A program made the position numbers and the translations under genes. 64,000 nt of DNA. Source: Tricholomella constricta. Taxonomy: Eukaryota > Basidiomycota > Agaricomycetes > Agaricales > Lyophyllaceae. The stretch spans positions 310,001 through 374,000 of the forward strand of contig JAACJP010000039.1 of NCBI GenBank assembly GCA_013368375.1. The letters are read 5' to 3'. The notes under the pieces are model-generated. The model saw only the letters and a list, made by a program, of their open reading frames with translations, searched no databases and was not told where the DNA came from. Shown in pieces: positions 1 through 11,190 of this stretch. Numbering within the stretch: position 1 is the first letter of the stretch; each line of letters opens with the position of its first letter.

Positions 1-386
1 ATCTATGGTCGACCCAAACCTTCGAACAATAGCTAACTTTGACTGACCCACTTTGAGAAGGTAGAAAGAAACTAAACAGCATGTCCATTCCCGCTACTGC
101 TTCCGGCCGGCGGCAAACTTTATTGCAATAACATTGTGGGAACGTCGGACTGAATCCACTCCATGAAACAGACACCCACACCTTCAGGAGGCCTGCCAAG
201 CTTGTTCGTGTTGGTTTCGTTCATGCGGATGCCAGCAGCCTCCACACGCCGTATCTTTTCAGGAATATTTTCATGAATCCCAAGTGATCCCATCAGGCAC
301 GCCGACTGAGACGCCTCCTCGCCACTTGTAGCAAACAGCTTACTAGTACCGCTCTATGCTCTGCTGTTCGCATACACACTCCGGAA

Positions 387-396
387 TATAAAAAGG
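387..396 (+). promoter_or_regulatory. TATA box of the UbiA gene
   Basis: The string TATAAAAAGG lies 74 bp before the chosen ATG at 470. This spacing is usual for a fungal TATA promoter. Nothing else is recognisable in bases 1-386. Confidence 0.5.
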
Positions 397-469
397 CTCT
401 TGAGATGAACGCTTTTTGCATCACCTCCCCTCCTATCGAATTCATCGTCCTCATTATCTCTCGACGATT

Positions 470-1901
470 ATGGGTCGCAGCTCAAAGACTGAAACTACTC
501 TCTTGATTGCTCATAAGGGCCCTTCAAAGCCAGCCCTTAAATTTCCCCTTGGCCTGGTATCCGAGAATGTTCGACCATACCTTGAATTAATTCGGCTGGA
601 GAAAGTTAGTATTTCATCGCTGTTTATTGCTCTTCACTGATCTCTCGCAGCCTACAGGAACAATTCTTATGTTTTGGCCTTTTGGTACAAATGCAATGTG
701 CTTTGGCGCGTGGAGTATCGCTCACACCTTCCTTCATTAGCATGGGGCCTGACGATGGCCGCGTTTACGACTGGGCTCGCACTCGATCAATATAGCATCT
801 ACCTGGCCAAGTGTTTCATCGGCGCATTCCTTCTTCGCAGCTCAGCGTGCACGATCAACGATATATTCGACCGCAAGATGGACGCCGGCGTTGGTGAGTA
901 TTAATTTTAGCCACGTGGTCCAATCTCATGCATGTAACGAATAGAGCGGACGAGAAATCGACCACTCGCTAGTGGACGGGTGCCTGTTCTCGCAGCCACG
1001 ATTTATCTCCTTTGCCAGTATATTTTAGGAGTCGCCTTCTTCTACATTACGGTCCACGATCTTGCGTGCGTATCTGATCAATCTTATGCCCTATGCATCG
1101 GCTGAGATAGCTTCTAGACTCTGGGTCGCCTTATTCCAGCTACTTCCGCTGTAAGTCTTTTGACGATTTACTGACCAGATTAATGCTTCTTTGCTCACCA
1201 TCATTGCCCTTAGATTCGCGATCTACCCGCTCTTAAAACGAATTACTCATTGGCCACAAGCATGGCTAGGGTTCGCGATGAACTTCGGCTTCATTACAGC
1301 TTGGGTTTCTCTTACCGGGGCCCTAGAAATTCCTCTTCTTTCTGTCGCCATGACCGGCTGTTGGTGGTAAGTGTATTTCAATGGACGACATTTAATAGAA
1401 AAAAAAGTATTAAGCGCATTTCTTTCCTGTTAGTTGGACTATGCTTTATGGTACGTCGATTAGCTCCGTTGTCTCTAAATTTGGCTCACATATCTCGTCA
1501 GACACAATCTATGCTTGCCAAGACATTAAAGACGATGTAAAAATGGGCGTCCGCTCCACGGCTATTCTCTTTGGATCATGGATACGCCCCCTTCTCATTC
1601 TATGTGCCTTCGGCTTTGTCGGGATGCTCGGCATCGCCGGGTATCTGAATGGCCAAGGTCTATCTTATTTTGTCCTGTCTGTGGGCGGAACCGCCGCCCA
1701 TCTGGTGTGGCAGTTCATGACGGTTGATCTCGAGGTCCCCGAGAGTTGCTGGGGTAGGTCTATCTTTGTATACTGTTATAATGATGCGACTAAGTCTCTA
1801 TCCTTGTAGAAAACTTCAATCGCAATGGACAATTAGGATGGATCGTCTGGGGCGGCTTGATGGTCGACTACCTCATCTCCATCGGGTTCGTTAGAGCCTA
1901 A
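470..1901 (+). CDS. UbiA-family aromatic prenyltransferase
   Basis: This is a multi-pass membrane enzyme that transfers a prenyl chain to an aromatic ring. The first Asp-rich motif NDIFDRKMD is followed by ERTRNRPLASGRV, and the second motif is QDIKDDVKMGVRSTA; both bind Mg-diphosphate in the family. The conserved RLEKPTGT..FWPFAWGL segment near the N-terminus is rebuilt by removing introns 605-650 and 685-740. Another intron spans 894-944, and more follow to 1809. The N-terminus (MGRSSKTETT...) is short and does not look like the mitochondrial leader of COQ2, so a role in meroterpenoid or other secondary metabolism is as likely as ubiquinone synthesis. The last exon reads ..WGGLMVDYLISIGFVRA and stops at 1901; a further splice from about 1887 to the AG near 1944 would give another C-terminus. 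Length (about 320 residues) fits the family. Confidence 0.88.
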
Positions 1902-2236
1902 ACACTATCTCTTGATCTGGCCCTCGCATCTTGACTATTGCAGGTCCTTCATCGTCATGCCTTACTGTACTTAATCCAGGTTAACTCCTTCGTTCATCCG
2001 GCGACTCCCCACATTTATACTTATGTATACTTCATTGATTCGTAAAAGTTTACCAGTCTAAAGAATAGACTGCATGGTATTAGAAGTTAGTTATCGTTGT
2101 ACATAATATAATATTAGCTCTGCATCCTCAGTATATCATATTGGTGTCCATGAGACTTGTCGAAAAAAAAAAAAGTAAAGGGGCAACGAGTTACAGCGTA
2201 CAGAACCGGTAGGGGTAAGTGCAACAAATGAAAAAG
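1902..2236. other. Intergenic, no gene seen
   Basis: This is an AT-rich 3' flank of the prenyltransferase gene with a short A-run at about 2164-2175. No open frame or RNA gene was recognised. Confidence 0.5.
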
Positions 2237-2318
2237 TGGACACTGTGGGAATTGAACCCACGACCTCACGCAAGCTGAAAGATGCGAAGCGTGCGCGCTA
2301 CCCCTGTGCCAAGAGCCC
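2237..2318 (-). tRNA. tRNA-Ala (anticodon CGC) with a 10-nt intron
   Basis: Read on the minus strand, the gene folds as a cloverleaf. The acceptor is GGGCTCT/AGTGTCC with one T-T mismatch and a G3:U70 pair, the identity element of alanine tRNA, followed by discriminator A73. The D arm begins TGGCACAGGGGTAGCGCG. The anticodon stem CACGC/GCGTG is perfect. The 17-nt interval between its strands holds TTCGCAT plus about 10 extra bases, which fits an intron at the standard 37/38 site. The T arm GTGGG-TTCAATT-CCCAC is perfect. The anticodon CGC reads GCG codons. The 3' CCA is not encoded. Confidence 0.9.
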
Positions 2319-3066
2319 TTGCCGCATGATCATTTGACTGATTTCAGGATCACGTTTTCATGGTTTAAAGCGAGACCGTCGGCGCAATCAACCACCTCGA
2401 GCTTGCGTGACATGACCGAAGATCTTCGATACCTTCCTCCAGGTCGGCAACAGGCTAGAACCAGCTCGCAACACATTTAACTGAATCGTCCTCTTTGCCT
2501 ATGTCCTGCCCTCCCGAGCAGAACAAGACGCCCCGCAAGGATCCAGAAAACAGCTACACCTGCATAATATTTTTGACGGAAGGCGTCAAACACCAGGCGG
2601 CGTATATTGAGTAAGAGATATGTATACGGTCAAGAGGTGTACAGTACGTCTTCGCCAAATAATCCCCAACCAGGTCCGTTGCATTCCTTCGCCGTTACGT
2701 ACGCTTTAGCGAGTTGAGATGTTTATCGGTGTGTTATGACAAGTGTCCAAACATACGGCAAGTTTATCCGGTACCGTCGTTTGCGGTTGAGTCATATGTA
2801 CGCGATTGCGCAGAGTTCATTTGAAGGCAAAATAATAACCCCGAGTGGCTGATCGGGCTCTGCGTACCAGATGCAGGGCACGTCCGTTCGGGATTATAAT
2901 CGCACATCACAGAGCAAGAACCTGAAAGCAATCGATATTGATGAGAGAACGTTTGAGGAACGTCTCGTCCATATGGACCTCAGGATGAAAGTTAACAGTC
3001 CATATTGTCTGCCCATTCGATGAAAGGTGACTCACAAAGACAACAGAGGAGATAGCCTGGCAGCGC
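2319..3066. other. Intergenic, nothing recognised
   Basis: About 750 bp lie between the tRNA and the 3' end of the next minus-strand gene. Short open frames are present but have no recognisable content; part may be the 3' UTR of the gene ending at 3067. Confidence 0.4.
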
Positions 3067-4503
3067 TTATGATAGTTGAGATGAGTAGGGTTGATCTGAA
3101 TGATATCCTCTGAGTCGCGTGCGACCTTGTAAGGGACAATAAGGATTGCGGCATACGCCGCGATTGCGCCTTGTCGGTCGCGGTCCTTGGTTGGCGACAG
3201 GCGGGGTCTGAAGTATCCACGTTGTACCACGCAACGGTGGTCGGCGGCAGCTAAGATCGTGAGAGGTAGAAGTGGTGTGGGACTTTGGGTGCTCATCATG
3301 CGTCTCAATAGACAGGCTAGAGAACACTTCCGAGAATTCGGTGACATACGAGGACGGCCAGGAGGCATGATGGGGCTCGCTGCCATATGCGGAAATCGCG
3401 CCTGATGGTGATGTAATTGGCATGATCCTACCCGCCTGGATCAGAGGCTCGTCCGAGATGGTCGGGGATATGGCTGTGACAACGGGATCTTGAGGAAGCG
3501 ACCTTGCGATGTGAGAGTATGAACTGAGATCTTCTATCTGTATATGAAGCGCCCACTGGTCGGCTTGGGTCGATACCGTCCTGACGATGGCGGGGCATGC
3601 TGCGCCACACGGACGTTGGAGATCTGCAGGCCGCGAAAAGAGAGTGTATCCACGGGATTTGTATTTATCCACGTAGTCCTGCTTCGTTCCTCGCGCGACT
3701 GTTCTAGCCATCGGTTGATGATTGGGATTATCGTAAGATTCTAGGGTGTTCTCGTCCCGGAACTGCAGGATCCCTTCGCGTTTGAACGTCAGCTTCGGGT
3801 ACAGGACAACCACGCAGTCGGGTGTGATATAATTCATGACAAGCGTAGAGTGAAATTTGGTGATGGGGGGCAGAAACGATGGCTTTGAGGACTCAACCAC
3901 GTCAATGAAGGTGTCGTTTGTTGAGCAGAGTTTGTAGACACGGTAAATGTCGGAGTCAGTCGATTCATAGCGCATCCTTGGGCTCCGAGAGCTACGATGG
4001 GCGGCTGGGAAATCGCCAAGGTCTGTGATCCAATCGCAATTATGGTTCTCCGCGGGGACAGGGACTGAATGGGGGTGAAAAAGGAAGCTTTTGGACCCGT
4101 CGGATACGATGCGGTATCCCTCGTTGTCCATTAGCCAGTGTACGATAGTATATCCTGTGCCAAATGGTGCATAAATATCAAAGTCTCCCGGGTTCCAGTG
4201 AGTCTCGCGAAGAATGAAATGCAAAGCAGTTGAGCCCGAGATCACCGCACGGGTTTTTAGGAGCAGATTGCGGAAGCCGTTGACGTTGTTCCTGGTTATC
4301 CGCGAAGCCAGCATCTCATCGAAAGATTGACGGAGGTGAGCAGGAAGTTTTCCTCTTAGCGAGCTGTGAGTCTGCGAAAGGGCAATGACAGCCGAAATGG
4401 GAACGTGGACTGCTATTTCATCGAATAGAAGGATGAGGACATTGAGTGATAAGGATGCCAGAGAATGCAGGGTATTTTCTGTCTCAGGAGAAGAGACCTG
4501 CAT
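3067..4503 (-). CDS. Nucleotidyltransferase-like basidiomycete protein
   Basis: One long minus-strand frame gives about 478 residues from the first ATG (MQVSSPETENTL). The N-terminal part has an F-box-like helical stretch, then AVISGSTALHFILR and, 14 residues on, W.PGDFDIYAP. The GS..A plus D-x-D arrangement resembles the active site of nucleotidyltransferase-fold proteins, and this pattern is common in expanded mushroom families of unknown function. A Cys-containing segment RPCGAACPAI follows. The last 180 residues are Ser/Pro/Thr-rich and low-complexity. The C-terminus is uncertain: a second open frame overlaps at 2907-3386, so a splice near 3200 could change the end. The function is inferred from fold resemblance only. 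Confidence 0.6.
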   Translation of the reverse strand: MQVSSPETENTLHSLASLSLNVLILLFDEIAVHVPISAVIALSQTHSSLRGKLPAHLRQSFDEMLASRITRNNVNGFRNLLLKTRAVISGSTALHFILRETHWNPGDFDIYAPFGTGYTIVHWLMDNEGYRIVSDGSKSFLFHPHSVPVPAENHNCDWITDLGDFPAAHRSSRSPRMRYESTDSDIYRVYKLCSTNDTFIDVVESSKPSFLPPITKFHSTLVMNYITPDCVVVLYPKLTFKREGILQFRDENTLESYDNPNHQPMARTVARGTKQDYVDKYKSRGYTLFSRPADLQRPCGAACPAIVRTVSTQADQWALHIQIEDLSSYSHIARSLPQDPVVTAISPTISDEPLIQAGRIMPITSPSGAISAYGSEPHHASWPSSYVTEFSEVFSSLSIETHDEHPKSHTTSTSHDLSCRRPPLRGTTWILQTPPVANQGPRPTRRNRGVCRNPYCPLQGRTRLRGYHSDQPYSSQLS

Positions 4504-4718
4504 TGAGTTTGATCGAAAGTTGAAGTTCAAGCGCAGCGTTGAGCATCGAGTCTACTACGTCGAAGTGGACATGTTAAAAAATTAGACGAGTCCCAGCTCG
4601 TAAATACCTGACCCGGCCCGGAAAGGCCCGCACAACGATCAACGGTCACATGACGAGGCCCAAACATGTCGCGTCGTGGGTTCGGTGGTTGAAATTTCCA
4701 AGTTCGTCCTTGACCACC

Positions 4719-7700
4719 ATGACCTCGAGCTCATCGCCAGCCACGATGGACTCCAATGGATTCTGCCAGATCGGACGTTATGGAACAATTGCCTTGATGA
4801 AACGCCAAGATTCCAACGCAGCTGTGACTGCATTTGGTATTGACTCCGACCAACTCACTTTTGGCAGAGATCCAACTTGCGGAGTTCGACTGTATTACCC
4901 AGATGTCAGTCTCGTTCACTGTAAGATTGTTTTTGAAGAGCACAAGGTGTGTTTGTCTCGCGACGGCTAGGGTGAGAGCGTGTTCATGATGAGGCTTCAT
5001 AGGCGTTTCTTGTCGTGCTCGGCGCCAATGGTCTCTTCGTCGATGGGTGCAAGGTTTATCCAAACACCTCATCATCGTCAAATTCTTCGCCGACGATAAT
5101 TCCTCTCACCAACAACTCGGAGTTCGAGATACACGGCAAGCGGTTCAGGTTCACATACCCGCCCAAGGAACTTCGTCCCGCCTTGTACGCCAGCCCGGCT
5201 CGTACGTGTTTTTACTCCGGAACATCTTCCAAAACTCAAGTTTTGTTGTCAATCCAGGGCCAGCAAATCGCGCCCTTCGCCTCTCCATGATTCAAAGCAC
5301 TCAAGTTTTCTCTCCGCGTCCATTGGCGGATCCCCGTGAAAATCTACGAATCCTCAAGAGCCCAATCAAGAACACCTTTAAATCTCCATACAAAAGCGGG
5401 GTCTCGACCCCTCTCCGGTCAAATCTTTTTGCCACCTCCAAGTATGCCTACCAGTCCCCGATCAAATCCCAGCCTGTTGGGCAAACTATCGAAGAAGGCC
5501 GACAAGAAGGAGGTGAAGAGGAAGAAGACAGTATCATCTTAGTGGATGGTAACCATCCCCGCGTGGTTGAGGACGAGAAAGACCTCGTCATTCTGGAGGA
5601 TATTGAGGTTCTACTGAACACTGGGGTTTCCCAGTCAGACTACCACGCCCCTCAGCCGCACGTTCCGCCCCCACCACCTCAGACTCCCGTCCGTAAACGC
5701 TCGCTATCGCGAAACACCTTGCATCGCGCAGTCTTGATCCGGAGTGCACAGCGTGCTGTCTTGAAGGCCGAACTTGATGAACGGGAGCGGGAGCAGGAAG
5801 AAGAAGAAGAAGAAATGGAAGTCCTTGATGCCGTTGCAAGCGATACCGCGAGCGAGAGCGATGAAGAGGAGGCTTCTGCGGACGAAGAATTTGAGTACCA
5901 AGAGGAAGAGGTCCCTCTGGCCGGTAACGATGAAGAGGATGCGAGTGATGAGGACGAGAACGAGGATGATCGGAGAGGGCGCACAGAAGACGGAAAGACG
6001 CAGAAACTATCATGGCGGAAGAGTCTTGAACGGTTGTGGCCCTTCCGCAGCTCCAGCGCTGGTTCTCAAGAAGAAGATGAAGACGACGAGAATGAGGAGG
6101 TCTGTCGATATTATATTAACAAAAACGCACAGCACTGACATACTTCAGGACGGCGATGGGATCGGCGAGGACGTGCAGACCGAGGAACAGGATGAAAACC
6201 AAGGCGTTCCTACTCCTTTCCCTCCTCAACAAACCCCCGCACGGAGGCCTCTGGGATCGTTCATGACTCCTCAAGTCCATCCCCGATCCAAAGCATCCAC
6301 TTCCATCACTATCAGTCGCCAAGCGCCAGGTCTCCCAGAAGCGTCTTATTCTGCTCAGGAGGCTGTCGGCGCAGGTAGATACTCCCTCGGAGGCGGTGAA
6401 GCCCGCCGCGTTGTGCGAAATGAGCAGGTTTGGAAGGTACGGGACATTGTGGTCCCCGAAGACTCAGGAGTGGCCACGTCAACGAATACTCAGGCCAGCA
6501 GCCCCTTTGTTGGACCCGGAATTCCCGGACGCGTGGCAAACGGAATAGCGTCGCCGGCGCGTCCATCTCCGCGCAAAGTCGTCAACGAAGAGGAACGGAA
6601 GGTGATTATTTGTCAGTCTCGTTTATTGAGAATGACATGCTTATATGAATCGTGTTAGGCTATTCAAGAGCGCCGACGAAGTGCATTGCGTGAGGTTGGC
6701 ACCTTCTTCCCTAGCGGCGTACCAGGTATGGGCTCCCCCATCAAGCCCCTGGGCTGGTCCCCGGCCAAAGCATCATCTGGTTCTTCCTCAACTAGCGGGT
6801 CCATGTCATCTGCATTATCGTCTCCCACCAAACCAGTTACGCTGGTCAAGAGGGAGGATGACGAAGACGAGGCAGAGGAGGCGATTGACACGCGCAGCTT
6901 GTTAGAGCGGATGAAGGAGACTGTCGAAGGGATGAAAAGGAGACGGAGCCTGGCACCTCCCGCTACGCCTGTGCGCAGGAATAACCTTGCGACCCCTGCA
7001 CGAGAAATGAGTCTCGGCCTCGGCTCTCGCCCGTCAAGTCCGAGTAAGGCTGCTGCGGTCACAATGCTGGATGTCGCGGAGGAAGAAGAGGAGGGAGAAG
7101 GCGAGGAAAAGGAGAATCTGCGGCAGGTCAGTGAGGAGGGTCAAATCGAGGCCAGGGCAGAGGAGCCAGTGTTCTCTTTGCTCCGACCTGGTGTGTTGGA
7201 GGAGGTACGAGCGAGAGAGGAGGCTGATGAAGCTGTGCCTGTTCCCGCGAAAGAGGATGAGGATATGGCTATGGATGTTACTGATGATCCTGCTCCTCTG
7301 GTCGTGACTGTGCCCGTCTTAGCTGGTGAGAAGTCGCCTGTCCCAGACGATCCTGAAGTCGACAACGAGCAGACGCTCACGCCAACACCAGACGATTCCT
7401 CAGCCGATGAGACTATCGCCCGCCCAGTAAGTCAATCCTTCTTTCGCAGTTGTGTGTATACTGACGGGCGCTTAAGGTGAGGTCGAAGTTGAAGACTCCC
7501 GCTCGCCGGACCAAGGCCAAGCTCGCGGACGACGACGACACTGCCCCGTCTGATGATACTGCGCCATCTCCCCTTCCGAAACCTACATTGCGCCGTGGTC
7601 GCAGAGCTGCTGCCCAACCAGAGGAAAACAGCAAGCCTTCCGCACCAGCTCCAACCTCCGCCCCTGCGAAACGTGGCCGTAAAGCCGCCACCGCTGAACC

Positions 7701-8550
7701 TGAAGAGGCTGCAGTCGCTGTACCCCCTCCTAGACGTGGACGCAAGCTTGCGGTGGAGCTTGAGGAACCAGAAGAGAAAGTTGCGCCTGTGAAGAAGGGA
7801 CGTAAAGTTGCCATGACTTGCGACGACAACGAATCCGAAAGCGGCGCGGACTCTGGTGTATCAGCTCCTGCCAGACGCGCCGTGCGGAAGACTGCGATGA
7901 CGACGGCGCCTCCGGATGCTGAGGATTCAACAGAACCTGCTCAACGTAGAGGGCGCACCCCGAGGGCCGCGGCGACTGCCATCCCTGTGCGAAGGACCAC
8001 TGCACGAGGCAAAAATGCGGACGAGAGCTCTGGTGGTGCATCTGGTTCTGGCCCCACGCGGCGAGGGACGAAAATAAAACCCATCGAGGTCGAGGATGAG
8101 GCTGATCCGCTTGACTCGATCGATGGAGAAAAAGCTGTTGCAGTCAAGCCAAAAGGGCGGAGGAAGGCGGTGAAGGAGGAGGCCGTTGAGGAGGTCCTGG
8201 AAATCGTCGCCGCAGCCCCGACAAGGTCCCGAGCCAAACCTACGGCGCTGAAGACGCCCGCTGTTAAGACTCGTACTACGACGAAGAAGACCCCGGCGAC
8301 TGCGCCAGCCGCTGTACAACAAGATGTCAATAAGGAGAATGCACCAAACGCTGAGGGAGCTTCCGTCGTGGATACTGAAGAGCCCGTGAAGGTTCGAGTA
8401 TCTAGGACGACGAGGAAGGCGGCATCTGGGACCACTGCCTCGAGGTCTGCGAAGGTCAAGCGAGAGGAGCCTGAAGATGATATAGTCGCAGAGCCCGAGG
8501 CTCCGAGAGGCCGGGTCATGAGGGCTACCAGGGCGAGAACGAGGACCTGA
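4719..8550 (+). CDS. FHA-domain chromatin protein with KEN box and basic tail (Ki-67/Tos4-like)
   Basis: The N-terminus carries an FHA phosphothreonine-binding domain: FGRDPTCGVRL, SLVHC and NGLFVDG give the canonical GR, SxxH and NG positions. An intron from about 4949 to 5003 separates the second and third. Further introns lie at about 5212-5258, 6102-6150, 6601-6659 and 7428-7476. A conserved SMIQSTQVFSPRPLADPRENL stretch and many SP/TP sites suggest CDK control. Then come long acidic runs, a segment at 6660-7420, and a C-terminal 350 residues full of RRGR/RGRK AT-hook-like repeats. A KEN box (NKENAP, 8332-8340) predicts APC/C-driven destruction. The architecture (FHA, CDK sites, basic DNA-binding tail) recalls Ki-67 and yeast Tos4/Plm2, but orthology is unproven. 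Start may be 4719, 4746 or 4650, all in one frame. Confidence 0.8.
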
Positions 8551-8776
8551 CATCTTTCGTTGTTGGGATTGTGAATGATTGTGTAGTTCGTTATTTTTGT
8601 ACAAGTAATTCATACCCTGCCCTTGTATTCCAATTCGCAGATCTGCCTGAATTGCGTTGTCCACCATCAGTCAGAACGGCAAGCGCCTAGTAAGTCGTAT
8701 ACGTAGAAGTTCGTCTTCCCCTCTTTTTCCCCCCATCGCTGCTTATTGCCTAACCTTTTTTCCCCTCTTCCAGAAA

Positions 8777-8910
8777 ATGACCTCGAACCTCACCGACCGA
8801 GTGCGTTAGATCTCGGAGATGACAAAGGTTGTGGCGCTTGGTGACCTTGGCAAGCTCGTGAACGTGAGATGCTCAACCTCAAGACCATGAACTCCGTGTT
8901 CACCACATGA
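8777..8910 (+). pseudogene. Relic of a group III (Nik1-type) histidine kinase HAMP repeat
   Basis: Translation from 8777 gives MTSNLTDRVR, a stop, then ISEMTKVVALGDLGKLVNV. After a frame change it reads EMLNLKTMNSVFTT. This order matches the repeated HAMP unit of fungal osmosensing hybrid kinases (NLT.QVR.I..VT.AVA.GDL.K.V.V...GEML.LK.TVN.M). The stop and the frameshift show it is dead. An intron-like stretch (GTAAGTCG ... CTTCCAG, about 8691-8773) directly precedes it, so it probably arose from DNA rather than from a spliced copy. No other kinase parts are visible nearby. Confidence 0.6.
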
Positions 8911-9066
8911 GAAGCGGGGACAAATGTGGTGGTTTCAGTACTATTTAGAATACAGAATTATTGGCGTTTGTGCTATATTCGTATCGTCCAGTCGTGTATA
9001 GATATCTCATGGCTCATGAGTGGGAGTAACGTAGTTGAACAATCCATGCCCCGATCTCAAGAGTAC

Positions 9067-10010
9067 TCAAGTTGGTTGCACATCCACGCCATCCCGCCAG
9101 AGGGCCAATCTCGCCGCGCGCTCCTCCTGCATCCGCTTTCTCTCCTCCTCCTCTTTCTGCAAGTACTTTCTAAGCTCTTCCGTCCACATCGGATCGCCAT
9201 GCGCCAGCATGATGAGCTCATCTCGCATAGTAGCATCAGCCCCCTCCGCATCCTCATCGACGCCTTCGAGGACTAGAATATCATCATGAGCCGCCTCGAA
9301 GGAGAATTGCTCCAGCCCCGCTCCGGCTGCCTTGTCCCCCTCACCATCACCGATAATGGTTGGTGGGCTGGTTACCAACGTCGCTCCAGATGTAGCCTGG
9401 CCTCCCCGGTCTCCTGAGCGCAAGGTTTCGCGGTAAAGCTCGATCCGGTTCAACACAGAGAAAGGCATGACGAGGGGAGGGTTCATTCGTTTAAACTGGA
9501 TTCAGGTACGATAGACAAAAAAAAAAACCGCCAATGATCAAATGAAAGACTCACCGGCCTCGACGTAGGCATAGAGAACCGCCTTGGAACGATGCTAAGC
9601 CATGAATCTCTGGAAGTTGACCAAGTTCCAAGATCCAGTGGAGGTCCGAAAGCTTCGGGTGTGGGGTGATGGAGTGACAAAGGTGGGAGTGGGAGAAGCG
9701 TTGCTCTGGTGGCGTCATCCAATTCACTGTGACCGGCACTGCTAGTGAAGAAAAGCACAGGGTAGACCTCAAGCAGGTAAGAACCAGGCGTGTGGATGGT
9801 CACTTGGCGGATGAATGCGAAATGCTGAGTGCTCGTTCCATTCGAAGTGAGAGGGAGAGCCGTTCCAGCGGTCACTTCGTCGTCTACTTGTCCATTCACC
9901 TGAATGCGTCCAGGGATCCTGACAAGGACGTACTCGCCTAAGGAAAAGTTAAGAGCTCCATCCGCTAGCGAAAGAGGGGGTCCTAGTTGGTGTTCCATCC
10001 ATCCATCCAT
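9067..10010 (-). CDS. Hypothetical protein, two exons
   Basis: Exon 1 (10010-9555) and exon 2 (9495-9067) are joined by a 59-nt intron with GTGAGT and CAG ends; the junction reads MPTSRP-FKRMNPPLV. The product is about 294 residues. The first half has a beta-rich stretch (LGEYVLVRIPGRIQVNGQ), which could be a small barrel. The second half contains FSVLNRIELYRETLRSG, an acidic patch (LEGVDEDAEGAD) and a charged coiled coil at the C-terminus (LRKYLQKEEEERKRMQEE). There is no signal peptide or membrane segment. I do not recognise the family. An internal ATG at 9998 is an alternative start. Confidence 0.65.
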
Positions 10011-10415
10011 CGAGCTCGTAAAGAGGAGGTCTCATATACCAAGACCGTCCTCACACGTTCGCTGAGGGGCTTATGTGTGAGCCGTTTGTGCACGCCAGTG
10101 TGTCATGTGATATTGAACGCACCCAAGGTGCGGGCATTCCTTACAGGACACGTCCAGTGGCGCAAACCGGCAGATGAAGTTGCAGTTGGCAAAGCCAGGA
10201 AACTGCCGAAAGAAAGCTAGAGAAAGACTGAGAGGAAGTTGATTCAGAGGATGGTTATTACCGGTAATTAAATCTAAGTTGTTGCCTACTGTTCTTTCGA
10301 TATGTATAATCGATGGGTACTAAGGGGTAAAATAGCGAGAGTGAGATGAGGGTTTGGCGCAATTGCCCATACCCACGACTCATTTCAGTCCCGCTGCGTG
10401 GAACGGAGGGTAGTC
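10011..10415. other. Intergenic, nothing recognised
   Basis: Upstream flank of the two-exon hypothetical gene and downstream flank of the membrane-protein relic. No coding or RNA signal was found. Confidence 0.4.
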
Positions 10416-11013
10416 TTATAGTGGACTGTGCCTCATAAAGGGTGAAATGGGGTGGTCCGTTATATCCTCTTCTTGAGCGGAAACCTGCATTGACCTTGGC
10501 CCTCGATTGGCAAGGTGCTCTTGATGACGGAGAGCACGCATACTTCGTATCCCATCACGTAACGGGTCAGTGGCGCTGAGCAGTACTTCCGTAGTGGTGG
10601 GAAGCCCAAGCTCCTCTGGTGTTACATATGGCGGAAATGCATCCCAGGTGTCCTTGAGGATCAGATCATCACACTCAGCAGGGTTGGTCCATGGTCGACC
10701 CCTGCCTAAAATCAGCCAGATCACGTCGAAGATCAGACGGCATGGAATAGCTGCTATCTCCCGCCGGCGGCTGTAGAATAGTTGGAAGCACGGGGGTACA
10801 ATCATGATGACTTGGGAGATTGCAAGGAGCTGTTGGAGAAATGTGTTATGAGGCCTCAAGTGAAGAGCATACAGAGGGTTGAAGCCAGAATCTCACCTGG
10901 CCATAAGTCCATTCGAAGGTGCCAGTGACAGACTGTTCTACCTCGTCCTCCTGGCCCAAATCCTCTCGATGCACAACGTTTCTGCCACCCGTCCACTCGT
11001 GATCGATAGTCCC
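10416..11013 (-). pseudogene. C-terminal fragment of a multi-pass membrane protein
   Basis: Two minus-strand exons fit together: 11013-10897 and 10829-10416, with a GTGAGA/CAACAG intron. The junction reads TFEWTYGQ-LLAISQVIMIVPP, a pattern I associate with the C-terminal helix of large mushroom membrane proteins of unknown role. Downstream is a hydrophilic tail (WLILGRGRPWTNPAECDD...). The frame is blocked by a TGA just before 11013 and no N-terminal membrane domains follow before the next gene, so this is probably a truncated relic. An unseen upstream exon could still rescue it. Confidence 0.4.
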
Positions 11014-11190
11014 TCAGACTCCGATTTCCTGTAAGTCGATTTTGATGAAAGCGCAGAGATAGCAGTTTTATCAAACCATTTACATAGGATGGTCGTGATG
11101 GGGCCGGCAAAAGCTCGGTAAACAAACCCCGTTTCTCGAGATGAATGTTGTCAATCTAACCTGAGCATTCGTAGTTCATCAACATCATAC

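Noticed and set aside
7927..8667. Long minus-strand frames opposite the FHA gene tail
   Set aside because: They mirror the repetitive GC-biased coding strand and have no family features.
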